In this document: in pieces, positions 35,132 through 44,232 of the stretch
Numbering within the stretch: the first letter of the stretch is position 1
How the letters are laid out: each line of letters starts with the position of its first letter
Source: CBDDGJ01 sp965227805
Lineage (GTDB): Bacteria > Pseudomonadota > Alphaproteobacteria > RS24
DNA length: 64,000 nt
Direction of reading: 5' to 3'
Assembly (NCBI GenBank): GCA_965227805.1
Contig: CBDDGJ010000003.1
Coordinates: forward strand, 1,364,001-1,428,000
Made by a program: the position numbers and the translations under genes
Notes under the pieces: generated by a model
What the model saw: only the letters and a program-made list of their open reading frames with translations
Database searches by the model: none
What the model was told of the DNA's origin: nothing

Positions 35132-36118
35132 TTAATTATCTAAATGGAATTTATCCTTATGGGTATGGCGTGCTTTAATCCAGCGCATTGTGCCAGTTGA
35201 AGAACGCATGAGCAATGTATCCGTCCAAACTTCTTTGCCATTATACGTTATGCCATCCAGCATTGTGCCACGCGTTACGCCAGTGGCAGAAAAAATAACA
35301 TCCCCTTGCGCCATTTCGCTGGCATTATATTTTTTGCTAGGGTCTTTTATACCCATTTTTTCGGCACGGCTTTTTTTCTCATCTGTATCCAAAATCAGGC
35401 GTCCTTGTATAAACCCGCCTGTGCAGCGCAAAGCTGCGGCGGCAAGCACACCTTCAGGCGCGCCCCCTGTGCCCATATACATATCAATTCCGGTGCTCGG
35501 ATCTGTGGTGTGAATGACACCGGCTACATCACCATCGCTAATAAGCGTTACGCGCGCGCCTAATTCACGGCACGCCGCAATCATATCGCCATGACGTGGA
35601 CGGTCTAAAATACATATATTCACTTGCTGCATATCAACGCCTTTGGCTTTGGCAACGGCTTTTACATTTTCTGCCGGTGTGGCATCCAAATCCACCAGAT
35701 TATCAGGCAAACCATTACCTATGGCAATTTTTTCCATATAGACATCAGGCGCATAAAGCAGGCTTCCTGCTTCGGCAAGGGCAATCACGGCAAGGGCATT
35801 ATTCATTCCCTTTGCGGTTAATGTGGTGCCCTCAAGTGGGTCGAGAGCAATATCAACTTTTGGCCCTTTTCCGGTGCCGACTTTTTCGCCGATATAAAGC
35901 ATGGGTGCTTCATCGCGTTCACCTTCGCCGATCACGACTTCGCCGTCAATATCCAGCGCATTAAGCTCGCGGCGCATGGCGTCAACTGCGGCTTGGTCAG
36001 CTGCTTTTTCATTTCCCAATCCAGCTAATCTCGATGCAGCAACGGCTGCACGTTCTGTTACACGCGCGACCTCCAGTGCTAGTTCGCGGTCAATCGCACT
36101 TTGAATAGGTTTAGACAT
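35132..36118 (-). CDS. glpX: Class II fructose-1,6-bisphosphatase
   Basis: A 328-residue metal-dependent phosphatase making fructose 6-phosphate for gluconeogenesis. GlpX motifs: AADQAAVDAMRRELN, DGEVVIGEGERDEAPMLYIG, VDIALDPLEGTT (metal-binding DPLEGT) and MYMGTGGAPEGVLAAAALR. No class I FBPase is in the window. It follows hom by 26 bases and precedes recJ by two. Confidence 0.96.
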   Translation of the reverse strand: MSKPIQSAIDRELALEVARVTERAAVAASRLAGLGNEKAADQAAVDAMRRELNALDIDGEVVIGEGERDEAPMLYIGEKVGTGKGPKVDIALDPLEGTTLTAKGMNNALAVIALAEAGSLLYAPDVYMEKIAIGNGLPDNLVDLDATPAENVKAVAKAKGVDMQQVNICILDRPRHGDMIAACRELGARVTLISDGDVAGVIHTTDPSTGIDMYMGTGGAPEGVLAAAALRCTGGFIQGRLILDTDEKKSRAEKMGIKDPSKKYNASEMAQGDVIFSATGVTRGTMLDGITYNGKEVWTDTLLMRSSTGTMRWIKARHTHKDKFHLDN

Positions 36119-36144
36119 AATATTCCCTCTAATAATACTTATGA

Positions 36145-37434
36145 TTAACTTTCCATAACTGGTAACATAATCATTTCAGATTTTATAGTGTCATGTTTTG
36201 CCAGATTTTGTAAAGCCTGCTCAACTGTGGATTTCTGTGTTTTATGGGTAATAAATATTACGGGCAAAAATGCGCCGCCCATTTCATTTTCTTTTTCGCT
36301 ATGGGCGCGCTGAATAATCTCTTCGATTGACACATCATGCTCTGCCAATAGACGCGTAACCAATGCCATACTTCCAGACTTATCAGATATATTAAGGCGT
36401 AAATACCACCGACAGGCGGCAGCTTCGCTATGGCTGTTATTTTGTTGAATATCTTTTAACGGGGCAGCAAAAAAATGTGCTTTTCTGCCATGCACAATAT
36501 CAGCGAGATCCCCTATAACAGCGCTTGCCGTTGCACCACCACCTGCACCGGGACCTTGCAAAAGCAAAGATCCGATCGGTTCGGCTTCAATAAGAAGGGC
36601 ATTATCAACCCCCATTACATGCGCGAGCTTATGGCTTTGTGGTATGAGCATGGGGGATACGGTTTGCAAGATGCCGGTTTTATCTTGTGCCGCAACACCC
36701 ACCAAACGCAAAGTATAACCCAGCTCTTTAACGGCGGCAATATCATGTTCACGAATTTTGGTAATGCCGCTTAAGGTGACATCATCTAAGCGTGGGGCAA
36801 TGCCAAAACAAAGCGCGGCAAGCAGGGTAAGTTTTTGTGCCGCATCAATGCCTTCAACATCAAAATGCGGATCTGCTTCTGCATAGCCTTTGGCTTGCGC
36901 CTGTTTGAGTATGGTTGAAAAATCACCCCCCCGCGCCGTCATTTCGCTTAGAATAAAATTACACGTGCCATTCAAAATGCCCGATATACGTTTGACTTTA
37001 TTGCCAATCAAAGCCTCACGTAAGGTCTTGACGACCGGAATGCCACCCGCAATCGCTGCTTCATAATAAAGCGTTGCTTTATTGTCTTCCGCGAGGCGCG
37101 CAAGCGAAACGGCATGTTTGGCCAGCATGGCTTTATTCGCGGTTACAACCGACTTTCCCGCACATAGAGCAGCTTTTACCACTTCATAAGCAATGCGATC
37201 TTCCCCGCCTATCAGCTCGACAACCACATCAATATTTTTATCATTCGCCAATGCAAGCGGTGTATCAACCCATTTTATACCGGATAAATCCAGCCCGCGC
37301 ATTTTGGTCTTATCGCGTGCACTAACCGCAACAATATCCACCTGTGGTGCTGTGTGTTGTCGCAAGGCATGAATAACCGCCATGCCGACAGTGCCGAGAC
37401 CGGCGATCGCAATTCTTGGCACGGCTGTTTCCAT
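36145..37434 (-). CDS. hom: Homoserine dehydrogenase
   Basis: Reduces aspartate semialdehyde to homoserine for threonine and methionine. The 429-residue monofunctional enzyme has a Rossmann motif (AGLGTVGMAVIHAL), the catalytic core KSVVTANKAMLAKH, GIPVVKTLREALIGNKVKRI, NGTCNFILSEM and GYAEADPHFDVEGIDAAQK, and a C-terminal ACT domain (RLNISDKSGSMALVTRLLAE) for feedback control by threonine. It begins two bases after the aminotransferase stop. Confidence 0.97.
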   Translation of the reverse strand: METAVPRIAIAGLGTVGMAVIHALRQHTAPQVDIVAVSARDKTKMRGLDLSGIKWVDTPLALANDKNIDVVVELIGGEDRIAYEVVKAALCAGKSVVTANKAMLAKHAVSLARLAEDNKATLYYEAAIAGGIPVVKTLREALIGNKVKRISGILNGTCNFILSEMTARGGDFSTILKQAQAKGYAEADPHFDVEGIDAAQKLTLLAALCFGIAPRLDDVTLSGITKIREHDIAAVKELGYTLRLVGVAAQDKTGILQTVSPMLIPQSHKLAHVMGVDNALLIEAEPIGSLLLQGPGAGGGATASAVIGDLADIVHGRKAHFFAAPLKDIQQNNSHSEAAACRWYLRLNISDKSGSMALVTRLLAEHDVSIEEIIQRAHSEKENEMGGAFLPVIFITHKTQKSTVEQALQNLAKHDTIKSEMIMLPVMES

Positions 37435-37436
37435 AT

Positions 37437-38624
37437 TTATGTCTTGCCTTTTTCAAATAACTTTTTCAAATTGCGGGCAGCTTGACGAATGCGATGCTCA
37501 TTTTCAACCAGAGCAATCCGCACATAATGATCACCATATTCGCCAAATGCAATGCCGGGTGATACAGCAATCTGTGCTTCATTGATGAGTAATTTTGAAA
37601 ATTCGACCGATTTCAAATGCAAAAAATCTGAGGGGATTTTTGCCCATGCAAACATGGTTGCAGGTGGTGCTGTAATGTCCCATCCGGCTTTGCTGAAACG
37701 TTCAATCAATACATCGCGCCTGCTTTTATAAATTTTTCGGATGTCTTGCGAAACCTCTACCGGGCTATCTAATGCTGCGATTGCAGCAACTTGAATGGGG
37801 GTAAATGCCCCATAATCCAAATAGGATTTTATGCGTGTAAGCGCGGCAATTATACGCTGATTACCCACAGCAAACCCGATCCGCCAGCCGGGCATGGAGA
37901 AACTTTTGGAAAGCGAACTATATTCCACAGCAATATCTTTTGCGCCGTCAATTTGCAAAATAGACGGGGGGGGATTAGTCTCATCAAAATATATTTCGGC
38001 ATAGGCGAGGTCGGATAAAATGAGCAATTCATGGCGTTTTGCATAAAGAACGGCTTCTTTATAAAAATCCAGATCCACCATTTGTGCGGTCGGGTTAGAC
38101 GGAAAATTAAGCACCAATGCCTTAGGGCGTGGATGACTATGCGCCATTGCTCTATCCATAGTTTCAAAAAAATCATATTCACCCGTAATGGGGAGGTGCC
38201 GAATTGTTGCGCCCGAAATGGTAAAGCCGAAAGCATGTATCGGATAGGACGGGTTGGGCACCATAATCACATCACCCGGCTCGGTAATGGCCTGGGCTGT
38301 ATTTGCCAGCCCTTCTTTTGAGCCTATCGTGGCAACGATTTCGGTTTCGGGGTCGAGTTTTACGCCGAAGCGCCGTTCATAATAGCGTGCCTGCGCGCGG
38401 CGAAGGCCAGGAATACCCCGCGATGCTGAATAGCGATGCGTGCGCGGATTACGCACAGTTTCTACCAGCTTTTCAACAATATGTGACGGTGTTGGCAAGT
38501 CAGGGTTTCCCATGCCAAAATCTATAATATCCGCCCCTTGCGCGCGCGCTTGTGCTTTCAAACGATTAACTTGTTCAAACACATAAGGCGGCAATCTTTG
38601 AATACGGTGAAACTCTTCTGTCAT
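37437..38624 (-). CDS. alaC: Class I aminotransferase, AlaC type
   Basis: A 395-residue PLP enzyme of the glutamate-pyruvate aminotransferase (AlaC) group, often labelled LL-diaminopimelate aminotransferase in this context. PLP lysine is in EYSSLSKSFSMPGWRIGFAVG; NFPSNPTAQMVD and LSDLAYAEIYFDE are the standard cofactor-binding segments; N-terminal FGMGNPDLPTP is the class signature. It leads the alaC-hom-glpX-recJ run, an order found in many Alphaproteobacteria. Confidence 0.92.
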   Translation of the reverse strand: MTEEFHRIQRLPPYVFEQVNRLKAQARAQGADIIDFGMGNPDLPTPSHIVEKLVETVRNPRTHRYSASRGIPGLRRAQARYYERRFGVKLDPETEIVATIGSKEGLANTAQAITEPGDVIMVPNPSYPIHAFGFTISGATIRHLPITGEYDFFETMDRAMAHSHPRPKALVLNFPSNPTAQMVDLDFYKEAVLYAKRHELLILSDLAYAEIYFDETNPPPSILQIDGAKDIAVEYSSLSKSFSMPGWRIGFAVGNQRIIAALTRIKSYLDYGAFTPIQVAAIAALDSPVEVSQDIRKIYKSRRDVLIERFSKAGWDITAPPATMFAWAKIPSDFLHLKSVEFSKLLINEAQIAVSPGIAFGEYGDHYVRIALVENEHRIRQAARNLKKLFEKGKT

Positions 38625-38694
38625 CTTTCATATACACTTAAAAATATGTAGCTTCGCTTATAGCGGAATTTCTTGTAATGTAAATATTTTGAAT

Positions 38695-39162
38695 TTAGCC
38701 GGTGTAATTTGTTGCCATAATTTCGGCTTCGGCAACCAGTTTTCCGTCAACTTTGGCAAGGCCCTTAAATTTATAGGCTTCACCACGCCTGCGAATTTTT
38801 TCGACATAAATCCGCATCTGATCACCCGGGCGCACCGGCGCACGAAAACGCGCTTTATCTACCGCCATAAAATAAATAATATTTGCCTCAATCGGCTTGC
38901 CTGTATCAATACTATGCTGCAAGACTAAAATAGCAGCAGTTTGTGCAATCGCTTCAACAATTAAAACACCAGGAAACACCGGATGATTTGGAAAATGTCC
39001 GGTAAACCAAGGCTCGCTATGGGTTACGTTTTTAATTCCCGTTGCTGTTTCCTCGCCAACCATATCTTCCACACGGTCTACCAGCAAAAAGGGATAACGA
39101 TGGGGGAGCAGATTAAAAATCTGATCAATGGTTACAGAGCTGCCATTTACTGTTTCTGTCAT
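38695..39162 (-). CDS. fabZ: 3-hydroxyacyl-ACP dehydratase
   Basis: A 155-residue hotdog-fold dehydratase of fatty-acid elongation. LLPHRYPFLLVDRV opens the fold; the catalytic His is in FTGHFPNHPVFPGVLIVEA, whose last part holds the catalytic Glu; KARFRAPVRPGDQM follows. In most Proteobacteria fabZ sits in lpxD-fabZ-lpxA; here neither neighbour is present and it stands alone between the alaC block and a bidirectional hairpin. Confidence 0.95.
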   Translation of the reverse strand: MTETVNGSSVTIDQIFNLLPHRYPFLLVDRVEDMVGEETATGIKNVTHSEPWFTGHFPNHPVFPGVLIVEAIAQTAAILVLQHSIDTGKPIEANIIYFMAVDKARFRAPVRPGDQMRIYVEKIRRRGEAYKFKGLAKVDGKLVAEAEIMATNYTG

Positions 39163-39234
39163 AGCTTTTATTGTATCACGACTATAATTTATTGCTATAG
39201 CTGATAAACCAAAAATAAAAAAAACGCAAATAAT

Positions 39235-39259
39235 AAAAGGGCTATAAAATAGCCCTTTT
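39235..39259. terminator. Bidirectional hairpin terminator
   Basis: AAAAGGGCTA and TAGCCCTTTT form a perfect 10-bp stem with a TAAAA loop, with A/T runs on both sides. It separates hupB from fabZ (both minus strand), so it probably ends the lon/hupB transcript. Confidence 0.8.
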
Positions 39260-39359
39260 AGAAAATATTTCTGATTTTCACTGATAATATAAACTTATCT
39301 AATCTAACCCGTATGGCGTAGCTAATCGCGTGAGGGTGAGCGTAAGCTATAATTATCTT

Positions 39360-39635
39360 TTATTTATTTACAGCCTCTTTCAATGCTTTGCCGGCTTTGA
39401 ATTTGGGTGAATTAGAAGCGGCAATTTGCATAGGTTCACCCGTGCTTGGATTGCGCCCCATTGTGGCTTTACGATGGGCAACCGAAAAGTTACCAAATCC
39501 GATTAAACGGACTTCATTACCATTTTCGAGCTGTGATGTAATATTCGCCAAAACACTATCTACAGCACGTGCTGCATCGGCCTTTGATAACCCCGTATCT
39601 GCTGCAACTTTATCGATTAATTCATTTTTATTCAT
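39360..39635 (-). CDS. hupB: DNA-binding protein HU
   Basis: A 91-residue nucleoid protein that bends DNA. MNKNELIDKVAADTGLSKAD and RLIGFGNFSVAHRKA, then GRNPSTGEPMQIAASNSPKF with the intercalating Pro, give the full HU pattern. The ATG at 39635 has GGAGGA just ahead; a start 15 bases earlier is not favoured. It follows lon, as in many Proteobacteria, with 88 bases between. Confidence 0.97.
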   Translation of the reverse strand: MNKNELIDKVAADTGLSKADAARAVDSVLANITSQLENGNEVRLIGFGNFSVAHRKATMGRNPSTGEPMQIAASNSPKFKAGKALKEAVNK

Positions 39636-39723
39636 AACAGATTCCTCCAAGAAATTATGCTAAAGTAATGTACCGATTCGGCGTAATGCAAAACAAAAAT
39701 ATACAGGTAAACAGGTAGAATAC

Positions 39724-42141
39724 CTAATGTGTCGGTATATTTCCGGCCTTTTCGCTGCTTTGATTTTGCGAGGCAAGATAGCTATCTTCATCCCACTCAA
39801 TGGCCACGGGGGCATCAATCAGAGCATGTTCTAACACATCATCCATATTGTCGACTGTTATAATGTCTAAGCCATCTTTGATATTATCGGGCAATTCGGC
39901 AATGTCTTTTTCATTATCTTTAGGGATAAGCACTTTATGAATACCACCGCGTAAGGCCGCAAGTAATTTTTCTTTTAGCCCGCCAATAGGCAAGACGCGC
40001 CCCCGCAAGGTTATCTCGCCAGTCATGGCAACATCTTTGCGCACAGCAATCCCCGTCATGACCGACACAATCGCCGTTGCCATTGCCGTGCCTGCCGAGG
40101 GGCCATCTTTAGGTGTTGCGCCTTCGGGCACATGCACATGTATGTCTTTGCGTTCAAACAGGGGGGGTTCGATACCGAATAGGGCACTGCGGGCACGCAC
40201 ATAAGATGAGGCGGCATTGATCGATTCTTTCATAACATCGCCCAACTTACCGGTGGTTGTCATGCGTCCTTTTCCGGGCAGCATGACGCCTTCAATCGTT
40301 AGCAATTCGCCACCGACCTCTGTCCAGGCAAGGCCTGTTACAACGCCGATTTGATCATCGCCCTCAGCCAGCCCGAAACGATATTTGGCAACGCCCAGAT
40401 AATCGCCCAGATTTTCTGCTGTAATATGGGCTGTTTCGCTTTTTTCTTTCAAAATAGCTGTAACGGCTTTACGGGCTAAATTAGCCAATTCACGTTTCAG
40501 ATTACGCACACCGGCTTCTTTGGTATAAAGGCGAATAAGCGCGCGTAATGCATCATCATCTATCGAAAACTCTCCCTTACGTAGCCCATGTTCTTCAATA
40601 ATAACGGGCAAAAGATGCTGCCGGGCAATTTCCATTTTTTCATCTTCAGTATAGCCAGCAATACGGATAAGTTCCATTCTGTCCAAAAGCGGGCCTGGAA
40701 TATTGAGCGAATTGGCTGTGGTAACGAACATAACATCGGATAAATCATAATCAACTTCCAGATAATGGTCGTTAAAGCTGTTATTTTGTTCAGGGTCGAG
40801 CACTTCTAACAGCGCAGCAGCAGGGTCTCCGCGATAATCTGCACCTAATTTGTCAATCTCGTCAAGCAGCATAAGCGGATTAGAGGTTTTTACCTTTTTC
40901 ATGGATTGAATAAGTCTGCCGGGCATAGAGCCGATATAGGTGCGTCGGTGACCACGAATTTCGCTTTCATCGCGCACGCCCCCGAGCGACATACGCACAA
41001 ATTCGCGCCCCGTAGCTTTAGCGATGGATTTTCCAAGCGATGTTTTCCCAACCCCTGGCGGGCCGACAAGACACAAGATAGGTCCGCGCAGTTTATTTGC
41101 TCTTTTTTGCACGGCCAAATATTCCAAAATACGCTCTTTTACTTTTTCCAGACCATAATGATCGGCATCCAGAACTTTTTCGGCCTCATATATATCTTTC
41201 TTAGTGCGTCCTTTTTTACGCCACGGAATGGCTAGTAGCCAATCGAGATAATTACGCACAACGGTTGCTTCAGCCGACATAGGGTTCATGGAGCGCAGTT
41301 TTTTGAGTTCGGATTGGGCTTTTTCGCGCGCTTCTTTACTGAATTTCGTCGCTGCAATTTGCTCTTCCAACTCGCTCAATTCATCACCTGTATCATCATC
41401 GTCAGCCCCACCCAATTCTTTTTGTATGGCTTTGAGCTGTTCATTGAGATAATATTCGCGCTGGGTTTTTTCCATTTGCCGCTTGACGCGTCCGCGGATT
41501 TTCTTTTCGACCTGCAAAACACCAAGTTCATTTGCCATATGTGCAATGACTGTTTCAAGGCGTTCCTTTACAGATAATTTGGCTAATAAGTCTTGCTTAT
41601 CAGCCAAGTTAATATTGAGATTCCCGCCGATCATATCGGCAAGGTCTGCCGGGTCTTTAAGTGACGTAATGGTTGATTGCACTTCTGCAGGAATTTTGCG
41701 GTTAAGTTTTACATAGCTTTCAAATTGAGTGAGCGCGGCTTGCATCAGCCCATTTATATCGGATTTTTTTATATCCTCTATCGTATCGGGTAAATCGGCA
41801 ATATGCGCTTCAAAAAAATCGGGATTATCGCTTTGTTCGGTGATTTGCGCGCGCCGCTTGCCTTCCACAAGCACTTTTACCGTGCCGTCAGGCAATTTCA
41901 AGAGCTGCAATATGTTGCTTACCGTGCCGATTGTGTAAAGGTCATCTATTGTGGGGTCATCCTGATCGCCATCTTTTTGCGAAACCAGTAATAATTCCGT
42001 CTCATCGGCCATAACACGTTCTAGCGCGCGCACAGATTTCTCTCGCCCCACAAAAAGAGGCACAATCATACCCGGAAACACAATAATATTGCGTAAGGGC
42101 AGAAGCGGTAAACTATATGCGTGTGTCGAGTGGCTAGTCAT
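39724..42141 (-). CDS. lon: ATP-dependent protease Lon
   Basis: An 805-residue cytoplasmic AAA+ serine protease for misfolded and regulatory proteins. The N-domain (LPLLPLRNIIVFPGMIVPLF), Walker A (LVGPPGVGKTSLG), Walker B (LMLLDEIDKLG), and the protease site (GATPKDGPSAGTAMATAIVS with catalytic Ser; LPIGGLKEKLLAA with catalytic Lys) are complete. In most relatives it follows clpX on the same strand; here it lies on the opposite strand, pointing away from tig-clpP-clpX. Confidence 0.98.
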   Translation of the reverse strand: MTSHSTHAYSLPLLPLRNIIVFPGMIVPLFVGREKSVRALERVMADETELLLVSQKDGDQDDPTIDDLYTIGTVSNILQLLKLPDGTVKVLVEGKRRAQITEQSDNPDFFEAHIADLPDTIEDIKKSDINGLMQAALTQFESYVKLNRKIPAEVQSTITSLKDPADLADMIGGNLNINLADKQDLLAKLSVKERLETVIAHMANELGVLQVEKKIRGRVKRQMEKTQREYYLNEQLKAIQKELGGADDDDTGDELSELEEQIAATKFSKEAREKAQSELKKLRSMNPMSAEATVVRNYLDWLLAIPWRKKGRTKKDIYEAEKVLDADHYGLEKVKERILEYLAVQKRANKLRGPILCLVGPPGVGKTSLGKSIAKATGREFVRMSLGGVRDESEIRGHRRTYIGSMPGRLIQSMKKVKTSNPLMLLDEIDKLGADYRGDPAAALLEVLDPEQNNSFNDHYLEVDYDLSDVMFVTTANSLNIPGPLLDRMELIRIAGYTEDEKMEIARQHLLPVIIEEHGLRKGEFSIDDDALRALIRLYTKEAGVRNLKRELANLARKAVTAILKEKSETAHITAENLGDYLGVAKYRFGLAEGDDQIGVVTGLAWTEVGGELLTIEGVMLPGKGRMTTTGKLGDVMKESINAASSYVRARSALFGIEPPLFERKDIHVHVPEGATPKDGPSAGTAMATAIVSVMTGIAVRKDVAMTGEITLRGRVLPIGGLKEKLLAALRGGIHKVLIPKDNEKDIAELPDNIKDGLDIITVDNMDDVLEHALIDAPVAIEWDEDSYLASQNQSSEKAGNIPTH

Positions 42142-42256
42142 ATTGTCTCCTAAATAACATTTATAAATAGACTAACGGAGATTCCCCGCAAGCTATAGGG
42201 CTAATGTGGGGTTTTATGTGTAAAACGTCAAGGGCACAGCAAAGTGATGCGATTTC

Positions 42257-43324
42257 CTATGCGTGTGCTTTATGATATTCGGCCAATAAGCCATAGGATT
42301 GCTGCCGCGCATGGGGGTCGGGTGTAATGGTGACAATGAAAAACTCTTCACTATCATATGTGTTATGTAGCTCTAAAAGGTGTTGATAGACGGTTTCGGG
42401 AGTTCCCGATAAAGATCGCTGCTCTATTTGTGCTAGAAGCGCGGCCTCTTCCGGGGTGAAATTATGCGCTAACGCGTCTGCTTGGGTTGGAAAAAAGCCA
42501 GCCTTATTCTGCATAAGGCGCACCGCCCATAAATTACGGGCGGCGGATAATTGTTCTGCTTTTTCAGATGTTTCCGCCACTAAAAGCGATATAGCAAAGG
42601 CGATTTTTGGTTTTTGTAAATAAGCAGATGGGCGAAATAAGCGCTTATAGGTCTCAATCGCGTGCTCTGCCGCTTCCTGATTGATAAAATGGGCATAGAC
42701 ATAAGGTAAACCAAATGTTGCAGCATGGACAGCCCCATCACCCCCTGAACCCAATACCCACATAAGCGGTGAGGCGATGGCGGGGCTATGGGCAGCCTCT
42801 ACATTAACCGGCTGAGCCCGAATGCCACGATAGGGGTGCGTGTCCTCAAATCCCCATTTTTCCTGTATTGTATCATTTTCTGCATCTTGCAGGAATTGTT
42901 GTAAGAGTTCTATTTGCTGAGGAAAAACTTCGAGCGGCCATTTTTGCGGGCCTGCCTGCAAAGCAGCTGCAGTGCGTGTATCGCCGCCGGGCGCGCGCCC
43001 TATCCCCAAATCAATACGACCCGGGGCAAGGGTTGCGAGCATGCGAAATTGCTCTGCCACCTTATACGGGCTATAATGCGGCAACATAATGCCGCCACTG
43101 CCAATATGTATATGGGTGGTTTTGGCTGCCATATACCCCAATAATATTTCGGGCGCGGCATCGGCAAAAGATGCCGTATTATGATGTTCGGCGACCCAAT
43201 AGCGTTTATAGCCCGCCCGTTCGGCAAATTGTGCAAGCTCTATCGTATCTGCCAGCGCATTGGCGGGGGTTTGTCCGGCAAAAACCGGCGATTGGTCGAG
43301 TATGTTAAGGTCGAATGTGGCCAT
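42257..43324 (-). CDS. LLM-class flavin-dependent monooxygenase
   Basis: A 355-residue luciferase-like TIM-barrel oxidoreductase. NILDQSPVFAGQTPANAL opens the protein; GYKRYWVAEHHNTASFADAA, HIGSGGIMLPHYSPYKVAEQ and APGRIDLGIGRAPGGD are the family pattern (YhbW/luciferase-alpha-like single-subunit type). It would use reduced FMN; the substrate is unknown. It sits between lon and the phosphatase gene and has no operon partner. Confidence 0.9.
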   Translation of the reverse strand: MATFDLNILDQSPVFAGQTPANALADTIELAQFAERAGYKRYWVAEHHNTASFADAAPEILLGYMAAKTTHIHIGSGGIMLPHYSPYKVAEQFRMLATLAPGRIDLGIGRAPGGDTRTAAALQAGPQKWPLEVFPQQIELLQQFLQDAENDTIQEKWGFEDTHPYRGIRAQPVNVEAAHSPAIASPLMWVLGSGGDGAVHAATFGLPYVYAHFINQEAAEHAIETYKRLFRPSAYLQKPKIAFAISLLVAETSEKAEQLSAARNLWAVRLMQNKAGFFPTQADALAHNFTPEEAALLAQIEQRSLSGTPETVYQHLLELHNTYDSEEFFIVTITPDPHARQQSYGLLAEYHKAHA

Positions 43325-43441
43325 GTCTGAGTGATGACCGGTTTATCGGATAAAAGCAAGCGATAAGTGCAAAAAACTTTGACATGACCGCAAATCCTTT
43401 ATATCCCATGACAAAATATGAAACATCAATAAAAGGAAGAT

Positions 43442-44029
43442 ATGACAGAGATTTATGCCATTCGCCATGGGAAAGCCGCTGCTGGATGGGGCGATAGTGC
43501 AGACCCCACCCTTGATGCAACTGGCCACGCCCAGGCCGCTACCCTTGCCCGTGATAGCCATATATATTTTGGTGAAAAAGACTGTGATAAGATTTTCGTA
43601 AGCCCGCTTTTACGCTGTCAGGAGACAGCACAGCCCTTATGTGAAAAATGGGATATGTCCCCGCATAATGAACCACGTATTGCTGAAATCCCGTCACCTG
43701 TGCCGGATTTGTCGGCGCGTGTCGCATGGTTGCGGCGGGTTATGGGGGGCACATGGCATATGCTTGATAATGACCCCGAAAGCCCGCAAGGTATTTATGC
43801 GGCATGGCGGGCGGATATTATGGCATTTATTGATGAGCTCAAGCATTATGAGCGCGTTGTTTTATTTACGCATTTTATTGTGCTCAATGTGCTTTATTGT
43901 GCGGCTACGGGGCGCGATGATGTGGTGTCTTTTCATCCCGGTAATGCGTCGGTGCATTTATTCGGCAAGACTGGCACGGCATTTGAACTGCTGCATGTGG
44001 GCAATCAGGCAATCACCAAAGTGAATTAA
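43442..44029 (+). CDS. Histidine phosphatase family protein
   Basis: A 195-residue protein of the phosphoglycerate-mutase-like superfamily. IYAIRHGKAAAGW carries the RHG catalytic motif; LDATGHAQA, SPLLRCQETAQPL and VVLFTHFIVLNVL (second catalytic His) complete the site. It could act on sugar phosphates or small phosphoesters; the substrate cannot be told. AAAAGGAAGAT precedes the ATG. Confidence 0.88.
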   Translation: MTEIYAIRHGKAAAGWGDSADPTLDATGHAQAATLARDSHIYFGEKDCDKIFVSPLLRCQETAQPLCEKWDMSPHNEPRIAEIPSPVPDLSARVAWLRRVMGGTWHMLDNDPESPQGIYAAWRADIMAFIDELKHYERVVLFTHFIVLNVLYCAATGRDDVVSFHPGNASVHLFGKTGTAFELLHVGNQAITKVN

Positions 44030-44093
44030 CCGTTTTATTTCTCTAGCCTTCTGTGTCATTGCCTGCTATAGAGCGACAATTCTATAAGTCTTA

Positions 44094-44177
44094 GCGGGCG
44101 TGGCGGAATTGGTAGACGCGCTAGATTTAGGTTCTAGTGTCCTTGACGTGGGGGTTCAAGTCCCTCCGCCCGCACCA
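44094..44177 (+). tRNA. tRNA-Leu (TAG)
   Basis: 84 nt with encoded CCA and a long variable arm (TGTCCTTGACGTG). Acceptor GCGGGCG pairs with CGCCCGC; the anticodon loop TTTAGGT gives TAG. It ends 55 bases before tig. Confidence 0.96.
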
Positions 44178-44232
44178 TATATGTTCAAAGACCATATATA
44201 GTCAAAGAAAAGGGAAAAGGATAGCAGATAAA

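Noticed and set aside
42142..42256. Sigma-32 heat-shock promoter for lon
   Set aside because: No convincing CTTGAA-N13-CCCCAT pattern on the minus strand.
44137..44232. An N-terminal extension of trigger factor of 32 codons
   Set aside because: It would be encoded inside tRNA-Leu; the ATG at 44233 matches the family start.
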